Shown here: in pieces, positions 16,434 through 24,868 of the stretch
How positions within the stretch are numbered: the stretch's first letter is position 1
Layout: each line of letters starts with the position of its first letter
Origin: CAIXSC01 sp046349915
GTDB lineage: Bacteria > Planctomycetota > Planctomycetia > Pirellulales > Pirellulaceae
Direction of reading: 5' to 3'
DNA: 64,000 nucleotides
NCBI GenBank assembly: GCA_046349915.1
Contig: JAXMBL010000004.1
Span: forward strand, 496,001 to 560,000
Made by a program: the position numbers and the translations under genes
The notes under the pieces: generated by a model
Databases searched by the model: none
What the model was told of the DNA's origin: nothing
The model's input: only the letters and a program-made list of their open reading frames with translations

Positions 16434-17306
16434 ATGAACCTCTCCGCCGCTCCATCAAGGTCCCACGAGCCGAGCCTCCGCTGGCTGGTGTTGTTACCGC
16501 TTTGCGCAGTCTGGACGTTCGTGCCTGGGCTCTCACCGACATGGACTTTGTTCGCCGTCTCGCTGTCGATATTCGCGGTCGTGAAGTGCGAGTCGACTCT
16601 CCACTTTCTTGCGACCACGCAGGCGCGACCGACAGCAAGAGAGCTCATCGCATGGTTGTTCTTGTGGGTCGGGCTCGATCCGGCGGCCTTCTTCACCCGA
16701 CGCACCGCCACAGGACCGCGTAACAGCGAGTGGTTTTGGGGAGTGTCAAAACTGCTGCTGGGACTTGGGCTCTTGTTCATTGCGGCGCCGCGTTGTCTGG
16801 CGCTTAACGAGTTGCTCGCAGGCTGGGTGGCGATGATCGGTTTGGTCTTCGCGCTTCACTTCGGAGCGTTTCACCTTCTCGCGCTGGCCTGGCGGCGGGC
16901 CGGCCGGGATGTCGTGCCGATCATGCGAGCGCCGATTCTCGCCACTTCGCTCAGCGAGTTCTGGAGTCGTCGTTGGAATCTGGCCTTTCGTGATTTCGCT
17001 CACATGTTTGTCTTTCGGCCTCTCGTGAGAAGACGCCGGGTCAGGTTGGCGGATTGGGGAGCATTCGCGTTTTCGGGTTTGGTCCACGAACTGGCGATCT
17101 CTGTCCCGGCGGGTGCGGGCTACGGGTTGCCGTTGGCGTATTTCCTACTGCAGGGCTGCGGAGTCTGGCTGGAACGACGTCTGCCGTTGGCGAAACATAG
17201 CGGTTGGGGTTGGTGCTACACGTTTCTCTTCACAACGCCGGCGGCCTACTGGTTGTTCCATCCGGCGTTTGTGCGCCGCCTGATTTTGCCCTTGATTGGA
17301 GGCTGA
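16434..17306 (+). CDS. Membrane-bound O-acyltransferase (MBOAT / wax synthase-like)
   Basis: The 290-residue protein has about seven hydrophobic segments. It carries the MBOAT/wax-synthase signature: 'APILATSLSEFWSRRWNLAF' at about residues 163-182, with the S-x-F-W-x-R-R-W core, and the active-site His in 'FSGLVHELAIS' at about residue 218. Such enzymes transfer an acyl group from acyl-CoA or acyl-ACP to a hydroxyl, for example on a long-chain alcohol or surface glycan. The gene is followed after one base by a small membrane protein gene, so the two form a pair. The substrate cannot be told from sequence. A link to the reductase-ending PKS at 41958 (which could yield an alcohol) is only speculation. 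Confidence 0.82.
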   Translation: MNLSAAPSRSHEPSLRWLVLLPLCAVWTFVPGLSPTWTLFAVSLSIFAVVKCESTLHFLATTQARPTARELIAWLFLWVGLDPAAFFTRRTATGPRNSEWFWGVSKLLLGLGLLFIAAPRCLALNELLAGWVAMIGLVFALHFGAFHLLALAWRRAGRDVVPIMRAPILATSLSEFWSRRWNLAFRDFAHMFVFRPLVRRRRVRLADWGAFAFSGLVHELAISVPAGAGYGLPLAYFLLQGCGVWLERRLPLAKHSGWGWCYTFLFTTPAAYWLFHPAFVRRLILPLIGG

Positions 17307-17307
17307 C

Positions 17308-17730
17308 ATGTCGCTGCTCGAACTCCTGTTGCGTATCTCTGGCGTGCTGCATCTTTGCACTCTGCTGGGTAGTGCTCAGGTCCCGCGTGAACTGAGGTTT
17401 CGGGAGGAGTTGCCGAAGGTGTCGCCGCTGCTACGTCACTGGATTTTGACGGCGGGCGGTTACATCGTCCTGAATCTGGTCGCGTTCGGGATCATCACGT
17501 TGCTGTGCGCCGAGGAATTGTTGTCAGGAACGCTTTTGTCCCGGTGCTTTTGCGGATACGTGGCGATCTTCTGGCTGATCCGGCTGTTGATCGAGTTCTT
17601 CGTCTTCGACGCTCGACCTTATCTGCGCAACCGCTTCCTCACGATCGGCTACTACGGTCTCACCGCCGTCTTCACATGGCACGTGATCGTGTACGGAGTC
17701 GCGGCGTTGTGGCCCAACTACCACTTCTGA
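17308..17730 (+). CDS. Four-helix membrane protein paired with MBOAT
   Basis: The ATG at 17308 follows the MBOAT stop almost immediately. The 140-residue protein has hydrophobic segments near residues 7-24, 46-68, 80-100 and 112-135, with the charged segment 'FDARPYLRNRFLTIGYYG' between the last two. No family is recognised. Tight coupling suggests it is an accessory subunit of the acyltransferase. Confidence 0.7.
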   Translation: MSLLELLLRISGVLHLCTLLGSAQVPRELRFREELPKVSPLLRHWILTAGGYIVLNLVAFGIITLLCAEELLSGTLLSRCFCGYVAIFWLIRLLIEFFVFDARPYLRNRFLTIGYYGLTAVFTWHVIVYGVAALWPNYHF

Positions 17731-17740
17731 CCGCCTGCCG

Positions 17741-17786
17741 CAGCAGCGCCTTTGTTCGACAAGGCGGGTCTGCTGGTAGCCTTTTT
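17741..17786 (+). terminator. Possible intrinsic terminator after the MBOAT pair
   Basis: CAGCAGCGCCTT (17741-17752) pairs with AAGGCG (17761-17766) and CTGCTG (17770-17775), with a three-base bulge on the right side and an eight-base loop. TTTTT follows at 17782-17786. It lies between convergent genes. Confidence 0.45.
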
Positions 17787-17805
17787 CGTCCGTCTACCCT
17801 GGCCG

Positions 17806-19872
17806 TCATGGGCTCGCTGCTGGCACTCCAAAATTGTATCGCAGCCAATGGAGTCCCGAGACGTCCTTGAGTTGCTTCCCCTCCAAGACCAGTTCCAGCG
17901 AGTCCATTTCGAAGCCAATATTGCCCAGTACTTGCCGATAGAACTCGCGTTGATGGGGCACGCCTTCGGGCGGATCGAAGGTGATCGAAACTTTCTGGTC
18001 CGACAATCGCCATTTGCCTGTGCGATGTAGCGGGCCTCCTTCGCGTTGGCTGTCCTGAGCTTGGCACGTCAAAACCAACTGTCCATTGGGTTGAAAGATC
18101 CAGCGAGTGTGCAGAAACGTCTCCAGTGTTTCCCCTCGGCGCGAGGCAGTGGTCGGTCGTCCATTACTGAAGAACTGTTCGAGTTTCAATTGTGGATCCG
18201 CATACCAGACTCCCACCAGGTCAGTCGCTGGACCGCTTGTTGGGTCGAGTCCGAGAAGGTGTTGCGCGAGCGCCATGCCATTTTTGAAATCAACTCCGCC
18301 GCTTCCGGCCGCTTCCAATTCCCGCGCGATGGGACGCGAATTGCGTTCCATCCACGCGGCGGAAACCATCCATAGCGCTTCTTGAATCTCGGGACGGAAT
18401 ACACTCGACGCTTGTTGTTGCATGAAGGGAGTTAGTCTGGGCGGAAGATACAGATCCTCCGGGGCCTTGAGCATTACCATTTTGGGTGCTACTTCGGAAG
18501 CGTTGAGACGTGCGTGGAGGGAATATGCGGTGAGCCAGCAGGTTTCCGCCTCGGAGGTGGGAAGTCGCACGACGAGATTCGCGTCACTAGACTTGGACTT
18601 AGGTGCGAGATGGGAGACTATCAGCCATTCCGGCGTTAGTTCGACCGTGGTGAAGAGGCTGCCTTTGCCGCCCGCTTGCGTGCGAGTCACTTGCTTGTCA
18701 GCTTTGCCGCGGTAAGAAAGGATGCTGCCGGGTTGAATCCGTAGAGTAAGCGGTCCCGAATGAGCTTCCACGGTTTTCTTGAGCATGACCTGCAAGCGGC
18801 CTTTTGCGTCGGCTGGTTCCGGCAGCACAATCATCTCCACGATTTGATGCCGGATGGCCTCTCCCAGCGTCAGCACGCCGGGGACTTTACGGTTCTTCGC
18901 TCGCAATTCGGTCAGTCCTTCGGATAGCGTCATGTCGCCCCGACGCGTCGAATAACGAAGAACATCCGGGCCCGCTACGGGCTTGACTTTGGTGGTCGGC
19001 CCACCTGGTGGATGCAACAGCATTTGTTCGCGGGCGAACTCCACTTGGTAGCGCGAAGTGGTTGGCGGAAAAGCGGGCGAATCGAGCGACAATAAACCGG
19101 ATTCGGTCAGTTCGTAGCGTCCGACGACGCGATCCTCGCCGTTTTGTTGTGGGCCGCTCAGGAAAGTGCCGTCGGGAAAAAAGCAAAGAAAGTTCGCTTG
19201 CGGTCCCCGCTGCTGCCTGCCAATGTTGGTCCATTGTCCAAGAATGAGGTAGCGAACCCCTTCGCACGCCGATACCGTTGAGTTCTCGGTGGTCTTACTC
19301 GGACCGGCATTGACCGGCGGCGGCGTAGTAACCTTGAGACTGTCGGACGGCGCCGACGCGATCGGTTCGGATCTGGGCGTGGTGGAGTTATCGCGGAGGT
19401 ATGTGTACTTATCGTTCAGAGTGAAGCGATCACCCTCGACACGAATGCGGAAAGTCTGACTCCCGCCATTGAAGTACTCAGCGTCGATTTCAATTCGCCC
19501 GTCCTCCAGAAACGAGAACGATCCTTCCTCTTCGGTCGCTGGTTCCTCCAACGACGCTCGGCCGAGGTAAGTCAACCTACCTTCACGGCCAAATTGCAGC
19601 ATCTGAGGCGCTGCCTTGTTGGTTGCCTCGGGGGCTAAACGCCATCGCCCCTGCAAACTTGCGCTGACGGCTGCATCGCGTTTGGCCTGCGCTTCCTCGG
19701 GGTCTGGAGTGTTCTCCACAACGACGTTGCTGGTCTGCGGAGATGGAGGCGGCGAGGGGGTCATTTGACTCTGTGGGGCGGGCTGTGGAGCATTGTCCGC
19801 CTTGGAACTACACCCCGCCAGCAAGAAAGCGATCACGCAGGTACTGCACAGCCAATGTTCAGTCCGATTCAT
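17806..19872 (-). CDS. Large lipoprotein of unknown function beside a kinase
   Basis: The 688-residue protein has a lipoprotein signal ('TCVIAFLLAGCSSKADN', lipobox L-A-G-C, Cys21). A Pro- and Gln-rich linker follows (about residues 29-50). Then come two similar beta-rich modules: 'GRWRLAPEATNKAAPQMLQF' and 'GQWTNIGRQQRGPQANFLCF'. Each begins G-x-W and returns to 'GRYELTESGLLSLDS'-like text, and a third G-x-W block is near the C-terminus ('LVGVWYADPQLKLEQFFSNG'). They resemble lipocalin- or TIGR03067-like strand repeats, but I cannot name the family. It lies 11 bases after the kinase gene at 19884, so it is probably co-transcribed with that kinase and its sigma factor and may serve as an extracytoplasmic partner. 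Confidence 0.75.
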   Translation of the reverse strand: MNRTEHWLCSTCVIAFLLAGCSSKADNAPQPAPQSQMTPSPPPSPQTSNVVVENTPDPEEAQAKRDAAVSASLQGRWRLAPEATNKAAPQMLQFGREGRLTYLGRASLEEPATEEEGSFSFLEDGRIEIDAEYFNGGSQTFRIRVEGDRFTLNDKYTYLRDNSTTPRSEPIASAPSDSLKVTTPPPVNAGPSKTTENSTVSACEGVRYLILGQWTNIGRQQRGPQANFLCFFPDGTFLSGPQQNGEDRVVGRYELTESGLLSLDSPAFPPTTSRYQVEFAREQMLLHPPGGPTTKVKPVAGPDVLRYSTRRGDMTLSEGLTELRAKNRKVPGVLTLGEAIRHQIVEMIVLPEPADAKGRLQVMLKKTVEAHSGPLTLRIQPGSILSYRGKADKQVTRTQAGGKGSLFTTVELTPEWLIVSHLAPKSKSSDANLVVRLPTSEAETCWLTAYSLHARLNASEVAPKMVMLKAPEDLYLPPRLTPFMQQQASSVFRPEIQEALWMVSAAWMERNSRPIARELEAAGSGGVDFKNGMALAQHLLGLDPTSGPATDLVGVWYADPQLKLEQFFSNGRPTTASRRGETLETFLHTRWIFQPNGQLVLTCQAQDSQREGGPLHRTGKWRLSDQKVSITFDPPEGVPHQREFYRQVLGNIGFEMDSLELVLEGKQLKDVSGLHWLRYNFGVPAASP

Positions 19873-19883
19873 GATTGGGTCCT

Positions 19884-22800
19884 TTACTCGCGTATGATCA
19901 GGCAGTCAGGTAACGACTTACGTAGTTGTTCAATACCAGCATGGGTCACCACAGTTTCTCGGAGAGTGAGTTCTCGCAGGCTCTTCATGTTCGCGAAGTG
20001 TACGAGACTCTTGTCGGTGACTTTGGTTTTGGCGAGATACAGTTGCGAGACCGCTGCGAGTGCGACGATGTGCTCTACGCCCTCGTCGCTCACAGGACTG
20101 CCGTTCAGCCAGAGTTGATTGAGTTTGGAAAGCCTCGCTAAGTGTCTGAAGCCGGTTCCGTGAATTTTCGTGGACAACAAGTTCAAATAGGAGAGTTCCG
20201 TCAGTTCTCCCAGGGGCTTAATTCCCTCGTCAGTGATCGGGACATTATCGAGGGCCAAGCTCTGTAGAGCACGGAGTGAAGCCACGGTGGAGAGCGCGCC
20301 GTCTGTTACGCGTGTGTGCGACAGATTGAGATTGGTCAGTTGCTTGAGCGGCGCCAGGTGAACAACTCCCGCGTCGCCGATGGGGACGAGTCCGAGATCC
20401 AGAGACCGCAGGGATTTCAGCAAACCCACATGACGTAATCCGTCGTCGGTAACTTGATCGCTCCCCCAGAGGTTTAGTGTCTGTAGGTCGGGTAGATGTT
20501 GCAGTTCTGCTAGCAGTAGATCATTGGGCTTTAACTTGGCGGAATAGAAACTGACGCCAATGGCCGGCCGATCAGGCCGCGTTTCGTCGCGAGTGAGCGT
20601 GCCCCCCATCTGCTCGATTCTCTCGATAAGCAGTGATTGCTTGGCATCCCCAGGTTTCTGAGGTTGCACTTCAGGCTTTTCAGTTAACGGTCGAATCCGC
20701 AGGTTTCGGTATCCCACCTCGCCACCCTGCGAGAACGACTGCAATGTCAGCAATCTCCCTTGTAGGCGTTGTGGCTGACCCTGAAAATCGAATGTCTGCC
20801 GGTCGTTAACCCATCCCTGAAAGTGATTTCCAATCACTCGGATGCGAATCTTTGACCAGGTGTTGTCCGCGACGATAGGCGGTTGGACCGTTACAACTGG
20901 TTGCCATTCGACGTACAAGCCGCCGGTATAATTCCGGCCGGGATCACCTTGAGAGCCAGCAACCTGGAACTCGTAGCCCCCTCGTTGCAGGCGGCCTTGG
21001 ATGGCATCCACCACCCGAAAACAGATCGCACCGTTCCCTTTCGGAGACGCGTAAACTTCGCCGGTCAGTTCAAAGTCCTGAAACTGTTGGTCGCAGATCA
21101 GATGGGCGAATCCCTTTCCCGAACCAAACACGCTTCCCTCACGAACGCTCCAGGCCTCGGGACCGATGGGTTTCCAGCCGGCAAGATCCTTGCCATTGAA
21201 GAGGGAAATAAAATCATGGCTGAGCTTCTTTCTCCCGCGAACAGGCATCGTCCCCTCTCGATTCACGCCAGCGAGATACCTTCCGTCCTCGGAAAGCGTC
21301 ACGGTGTCCTTCGCATTATTCGCCCAACTGATGACGACCTGATTTCCTGATTGCACCCATGATCCCGATAGGCCGCCGGCCTGGGAGAGACACGTGCCGT
21401 CACGATGAATCTTGATTTGATTCTGGTAGACCGGTTCTTTTCCCGGTTCGACATCTCCCCATCCCCAATCCCAGTCCCCGATCAAGGGGTTCTCGTTGAC
21501 GAGCGGCTTCTTCTCTTGGTCGACGATCGGATTTTGCTGCTGCTGCTGCTGCTGCTGCTGCGGTGGCGGCGTCACATCGCGGACTACTACGGGGTCGCTT
21601 TGCTTTGCCCCCACATCGAACACGAACCGCTTGAATGGCCGGCCGTCCTTGTGAACCACTAGTTCATGCTTGCCAGCCTTGAGTTCGATGGGCGCTGCAA
21701 AGGCCGTGGCGGCGATCGGTTTATCGTCGAGCAGGAACGACAAGGATGGATCGTTGATGTTCTCGATCGGGATATTCACGATCACGGTGACCGTGTCTCT
21801 TTTGATGAAGAAGAAGATTCCGAGCAGGAGGATGAGACCCATCAGTCCGGACCCGACGAAATAGGTCCACCACGGCATGCGGTGGGAACGCGCGGCTTTA
21901 TTGACGGCACGCTCTACCTTCGCTTCGACATCCGAGGAGATGGCCGCGAGCATTTCGACAAGTTGATTCGAGGCGGGTTCCTTTCCAGGCTCGAGCATCG
22001 GTGCGGGCGGTCGCGTTTCGCTGGGAACCGCTTGTGCATAGTTCGTGAGGGCGGTCGCAAGCTCCTTCATCGTCGCGTAGCGATCGCCCGGATTCTTGGC
22101 GATGGACCGCAAGCAGATTTCCTGGAGCCGAGGATCGACATCCTTGCGGAACTGAGACGGCTGTGAAGGTTCCACGTGGAGAATCTGCCCGATTACTTCG
22201 GTCACGGTCCCTTCGAAAGGGCGGCGACCGCAGAGCAGTTCGTACAAGACAACTCCCAAACTGTAGATGTCGCTCGACGGGCCAACGGCCTTGCTGTCGC
22301 CCCGAGCCTGTTCAGGGGACATATAGGCCGGCGTTCCCATGATCTGGCCGCTGTGGCTGATCTGTGCATCGCCGGCGTTTTCCCGACGAGCCAAGCCAAA
22401 GTCCATGATCACTGGTTCGCCTTTTCGGTTGATCATGATATTCGCGGGCTTGAGATCGCGGTGGATGATTCCCTGATCGTGAGCTTCCTGAAGAGCTAAG
22501 GCGAGTCTATGGATCACGGTGGCAATCTGTCGCCCAGAGAATTTGGGTTGTGATTGCAATAACTTCGACAGCGGCTTGCCGTCGATGAACGCCAGCACGA
22601 TGTAATCGCGGCCATCAATGGTTCCCACTTCATGCACCGGGCAGATGTGAGCGTGATGGAGTCCCGCCGCCGCTCGGGCTTCCCGCAGAAAACGCTCGCG
22701 CTCTTCCCGTGATTGAATTCCCGCAAAGCGAGGGACCTTGAGGGCGACATCGCGATCCAACTGAGGATCGTACGCCCGATAGACTGTGCCGAAAGCGCCC

Positions 22801-23219
22801 TCGCCAAGAGTGGAGCGGATTGCGAACCGTCCGAGTTGCGTGAGCGGCAGAGTCGCGGAGCTGTTCGCGGGCGCCCCTTTCGCCTTGGGACTGTCCGAGG
22901 TCTCGACTCCCGTGAGTTTGACCGACGAGGCGAGTGACGCCGCTCGAGCCACATCCTCAAAGATGGCCTGAATCGTCCCGCGATCCGCGGGAAACCGGCT
23001 GTCGTAGTCAGATACGAGCGGCGTTTCGCCGAGGCCGCGACGGAGTTCAATGTCCAATTCGAGCAATGCTTTCAACAGCAGAGGTCGGATCGTATCGTCG
23101 GCGCACGCCAGGAACGCTTCAATTCGCGGCTTGTCGTGAGCGCGAAAGGCTTCTTCATACCGATCGCATTGCGAGTCGATTTGTTCCGCCAGCGACAGTT
23201 GAGGTGAACGATCCGGCAT
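19884..23219 (-). CDS. Transmembrane Ser/Thr kinase with DUF1080-like and leucine-rich-repeat sensor
   Basis: The 1111 residues divide as follows. 1-95: planctomycete kinase-associated N-terminal region. 131-395: PknB-type kinase with 'LGEGAFGTVYRAYD', 'VALKVPR', 'IIHRDLKPANIMINRKGEPV', 'MDFGLA' and 'GTPAYMSPEQARGD', all catalytic residues present. About 455-478: one membrane helix. 480-550: PEGA-like module ('ELKAGKHELVVHKDGRPFKR'). Nine Gln. About 670-855: DUF1080/LamG-like jelly roll ('FISLFNGKDLAGWKPIG', 'GAICFRV', 'GYEFQV'). About 890-1111: seven or more leucine-rich repeats ('LTNLNLSHTRVTDGALSTVA'). The sensor part should face outside and may bind glycans or proteins. An ECF sigma gene lies 215 bases upstream and a lipoprotein gene 11 bases downstream, suggesting one signalling unit. 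Confidence 0.88.
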   Translation of the reverse strand: MPDRSPQLSLAEQIDSQCDRYEEAFRAHDKPRIEAFLACADDTIRPLLLKALLELDIELRRGLGETPLVSDYDSRFPADRGTIQAIFEDVARAASLASSVKLTGVETSDSPKAKGAPANSSATLPLTQLGRFAIRSTLGEGAFGTVYRAYDPQLDRDVALKVPRFAGIQSREERERFLREARAAAGLHHAHICPVHEVGTIDGRDYIVLAFIDGKPLSKLLQSQPKFSGRQIATVIHRLALALQEAHDQGIIHRDLKPANIMINRKGEPVIMDFGLARRENAGDAQISHSGQIMGTPAYMSPEQARGDSKAVGPSSDIYSLGVVLYELLCGRRPFEGTVTEVIGQILHVEPSQPSQFRKDVDPRLQEICLRSIAKNPGDRYATMKELATALTNYAQAVPSETRPPAPMLEPGKEPASNQLVEMLAAISSDVEAKVERAVNKAARSHRMPWWTYFVGSGLMGLILLLGIFFFIKRDTVTVIVNIPIENINDPSLSFLLDDKPIAATAFAAPIELKAGKHELVVHKDGRPFKRFVFDVGAKQSDPVVVRDVTPPPQQQQQQQQQNPIVDQEKKPLVNENPLIGDWDWGWGDVEPGKEPVYQNQIKIHRDGTCLSQAGGLSGSWVQSGNQVVISWANNAKDTVTLSEDGRYLAGVNREGTMPVRGRKKLSHDFISLFNGKDLAGWKPIGPEAWSVREGSVFGSGKGFAHLICDQQFQDFELTGEVYASPKGNGAICFRVVDAIQGRLQRGGYEFQVAGSQGDPGRNYTGGLYVEWQPVVTVQPPIVADNTWSKIRIRVIGNHFQGWVNDRQTFDFQGQPQRLQGRLLTLQSFSQGGEVGYRNLRIRPLTEKPEVQPQKPGDAKQSLLIERIEQMGGTLTRDETRPDRPAIGVSFYSAKLKPNDLLLAELQHLPDLQTLNLWGSDQVTDDGLRHVGLLKSLRSLDLGLVPIGDAGVVHLAPLKQLTNLNLSHTRVTDGALSTVASLRALQSLALDNVPITDEGIKPLGELTELSYLNLLSTKIHGTGFRHLARLSKLNQLWLNGSPVSDEGVEHIVALAAVSQLYLAKTKVTDKSLVHFANMKSLRELTLRETVVTHAGIEQLRKSLPDCLIIRE
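21535..21561. repeat. (TGC)9 microsatellite inside the kinase gene
   Basis: Nine perfect TGC units read as eight CAG and a CAA-encoded Gln on the coding strand, making Q9 after three prolines. It separates the PEGA-like module from the DUF1080-like domain. Such an array can change length by slippage in steps of one residue without breaking the frame. Confidence 0.95.
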
Positions 23220-23434
23220 GGGGAAACCCTTTAATGATCACCGTTGTGCGGGGCACTCTCAGACAGCAGATGCCTGACGAGGTTCACTGGGAAAGCATCG
23301 GTCTGGAAGCTGAGACTAGCCGTTAAGAGGGAAATGCCCAACTTTCGCCGTCCGCGACGCCTCGCGCGAAAAAAATCTTGGTTTCTGGGCAGCGCATCGG
23401 CCCGAGGGAAGTCGCCGCCTCATCCCTCGCCGTC

Positions 23435-24064
23435 TCATTCCTCGCGGTCCAGCCCCAGGGTTTCCGACCAGCGCAGGCGTACGATCTCCAACTTGCGTTG
23501 GACTTTACGTCGAGTCCATTGGAGTTGTGCGGCGATTTCCTCGGTCGTATGGCCGAACAAGCGGAGCATGGCAACCTCTTGCAACTCGGCGGGAAGCGAT
23601 TCCATCAGTTCCGCGGCCAGTAGGTCGAGTTCCTGCGTGGGCAAAACGGAGAGCATGTCGGCAAGAGATTCGTTGCCGGCCAAATCCGCAGCCGGAATCA
23701 CTCGCCCCTCCCCTCGACGCACGGCCGCGTCGTTACGGAGCCGCTTGTTAACTTTGCGAGCGGTGATGGTGGCGAGCAGATTCCAGAGACTGCCTCGACA
23801 AAGATCTTGCAGATATTCCCCGGAGCGGATTTGCGACCAGAAACTTAGAAGAGCCGCGTGAGCCGCGTCCTCGGCGTCCTCGGCCATTCCCGCTCGACCG
23901 CTTAATCGCTTCCGCGCCAGTCCTACGAGTCGAGGAAAGAAGTGCAGCCAGAGAGGCTCAAAGGCCCCAACGTCTCCCTGCCGAGCCAACGAGAAAAGAT
24001 GCGTCACCGTCCCCTGGGCAGGTGGATCGTCCGCCGGACTTGGATCGCTAGCCGTCGAAGACAT
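23435..24064 (-). CDS. ECF-type sigma factor upstream of the kinase-LRR gene
   Basis: The 209-residue protein has a sigma region 2 at about residues 20-100 ('AFEPLWLHFFPRLVGLARKR', 'AEDAEDAAHAALLSFW') and a region 4 at about 145-205 ('LPAELQEVAMLRLFGHTTEE', 'IAAQLQWTRRKVQRKL'). This is the planctomycete-type ECF/HAF-like sigma group. It precedes the kinase at 19884-23219 on the same strand. It is divergent from another sigma gene at 24260, with about 195 bases containing two small palindromes between them. Its regulation is probably by the neighbouring kinase rather than a classic anti-sigma factor, none of which is seen here; that is inferred from genomic context. Confidence 0.9.
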   Translation of the reverse strand: MSSTASDPSPADDPPAQGTVTHLFSLARQGDVGAFEPLWLHFFPRLVGLARKRLSGRAGMAEDAEDAAHAALLSFWSQIRSGEYLQDLCRGSLWNLLATITARKVNKRLRNDAAVRRGEGRVIPAADLAGNESLADMLSVLPTQELDLLAAELMESLPAELQEVAMLRLFGHTTEEIAAQLQWTRRKVQRKLEIVRLRWSETLGLDREE

Positions 24065-24132
24065 CGGATTCCCAGTCGAAACTGGGCCTCTTGTAACGAT
24101 TGTCCCATGGTATCTGATCAGGTGTTGGGAAT

Positions 24133-24185
24133 CGACGGACTGGAAGTCCGTCGTACAGGGGAATCGACGGACTAGAAGTCCGTCG
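24133..24185. repeat. Two tandem 'CGACGGACT...AGTCCGTCG' palindromes
   Basis: Arms CGACGGACT/AGTCCGTCG occur at 24133-24141/24145-24153 and again at 24165-24173/24177-24185, with three-base loops. They sit between two divergent sigma-factor genes. The form resembles REP-type intergenic elements of planctomycetes, but an operator role is possible. Confidence 0.85.
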
Positions 24186-24259
24186 TACTTGGAATTTGCT
24201 CAGAGAGAATTTCTGAAAGGCAGGACGGAGTCCTGTGTGTTACTTGTCGAGGCACTGCA

Positions 24260-24868
24260 ATGGACCATTGGCCAGAAACGAACGAGAGTCTGATTCTCCG
24301 GGTCAAAGACTCGGCGGATGCCGCTTCGTGGTCCGACTTTCTGGCAATTTATCGGCCGGTGGTTGTGCGGATGGCCTGTGGGCGAGGTCTTCAGCACGCG
24401 GACGCCGATGATCTGGCTCAGCAGGTTTTCCTGTCCGTTGCTCGAGCGATCGAAAACTGGGAACCGACTCCCGGTCGGCCGCCATTTCGAGTCTGGCTCG
24501 CGAGGATTGCTCGCAATGCAATCGTTAACGCGTTGACGCGTCGCAAGCCGGATGCGGCAGGTGGATCGACCAGCGTGCAAGAACTGCTGCTTGACTTGCC
24601 AAGTCCCGACGACGAGACGACTCAGCAGTTGCTGGCAGAGAGTCGTCGAGAAGCGATGCGCTGGGCGGCGAACGAAATCCGCAGCGAATTCACCGACGTG
24701 ACGTGGTCCATGTTCTGGCAGACTTCCATCGAAGGGAAGAGCGTTGCCGAGGTGGCGTCGCTGCATCAGAAAACACTCGGCGCCGTCTATATGGCTCGCT
24801 ACCGAGTGACTCAGCGCATCAAAGAAAAAGTGCTCGAAGTATCCGAAGTTTGGAGCGAGATCCCATGA
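24260..24868 (+). CDS. ECF-type sigma factor, translationally coupled to a kinase
   Basis: The 202-residue protein has region 2 ('DADDLAQQVFLSVARAIENW', 'FRVWLARIARNAIVNAL') and region 4 at the C-terminus ('FWQTSIEGKSVAEVASLHQK', 'TLGAVYMARYRVTQRIKEKV'). It is clearly paralogous to the partial sigma factor at the left edge. Its stop overlaps the start of the next gene as ATGA (24865-24868), so sigma factor and kinase are made together. The kinase begins with a Zn-binding anti-sigma-like segment, which suggests that the kinase itself holds or controls this sigma factor. Confidence 0.92.
   Translation: MDHWPETNESLILRVKDSADAASWSDFLAIYRPVVVRMACGRGLQHADADDLAQQVFLSVARAIENWEPTPGRPPFRVWLARIARNAIVNALTRRKPDAAGGSTSVQELLLDLPSPDDETTQQLLAESRREAMRWAANEIRSEFTDVTWSMFWQTSIEGKSVAEVASLHQKTLGAVYMARYRVTQRIKEKVLEVSEVWSEIP

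Noticed and set aside
24703..24864. Extension of the ZAS-kinase gene to 24703
   Set aside because: It would overlap 160 bases of sigma region 4 in another frame; the ATGA overlap start at 24865 gives the zinc motif directly.
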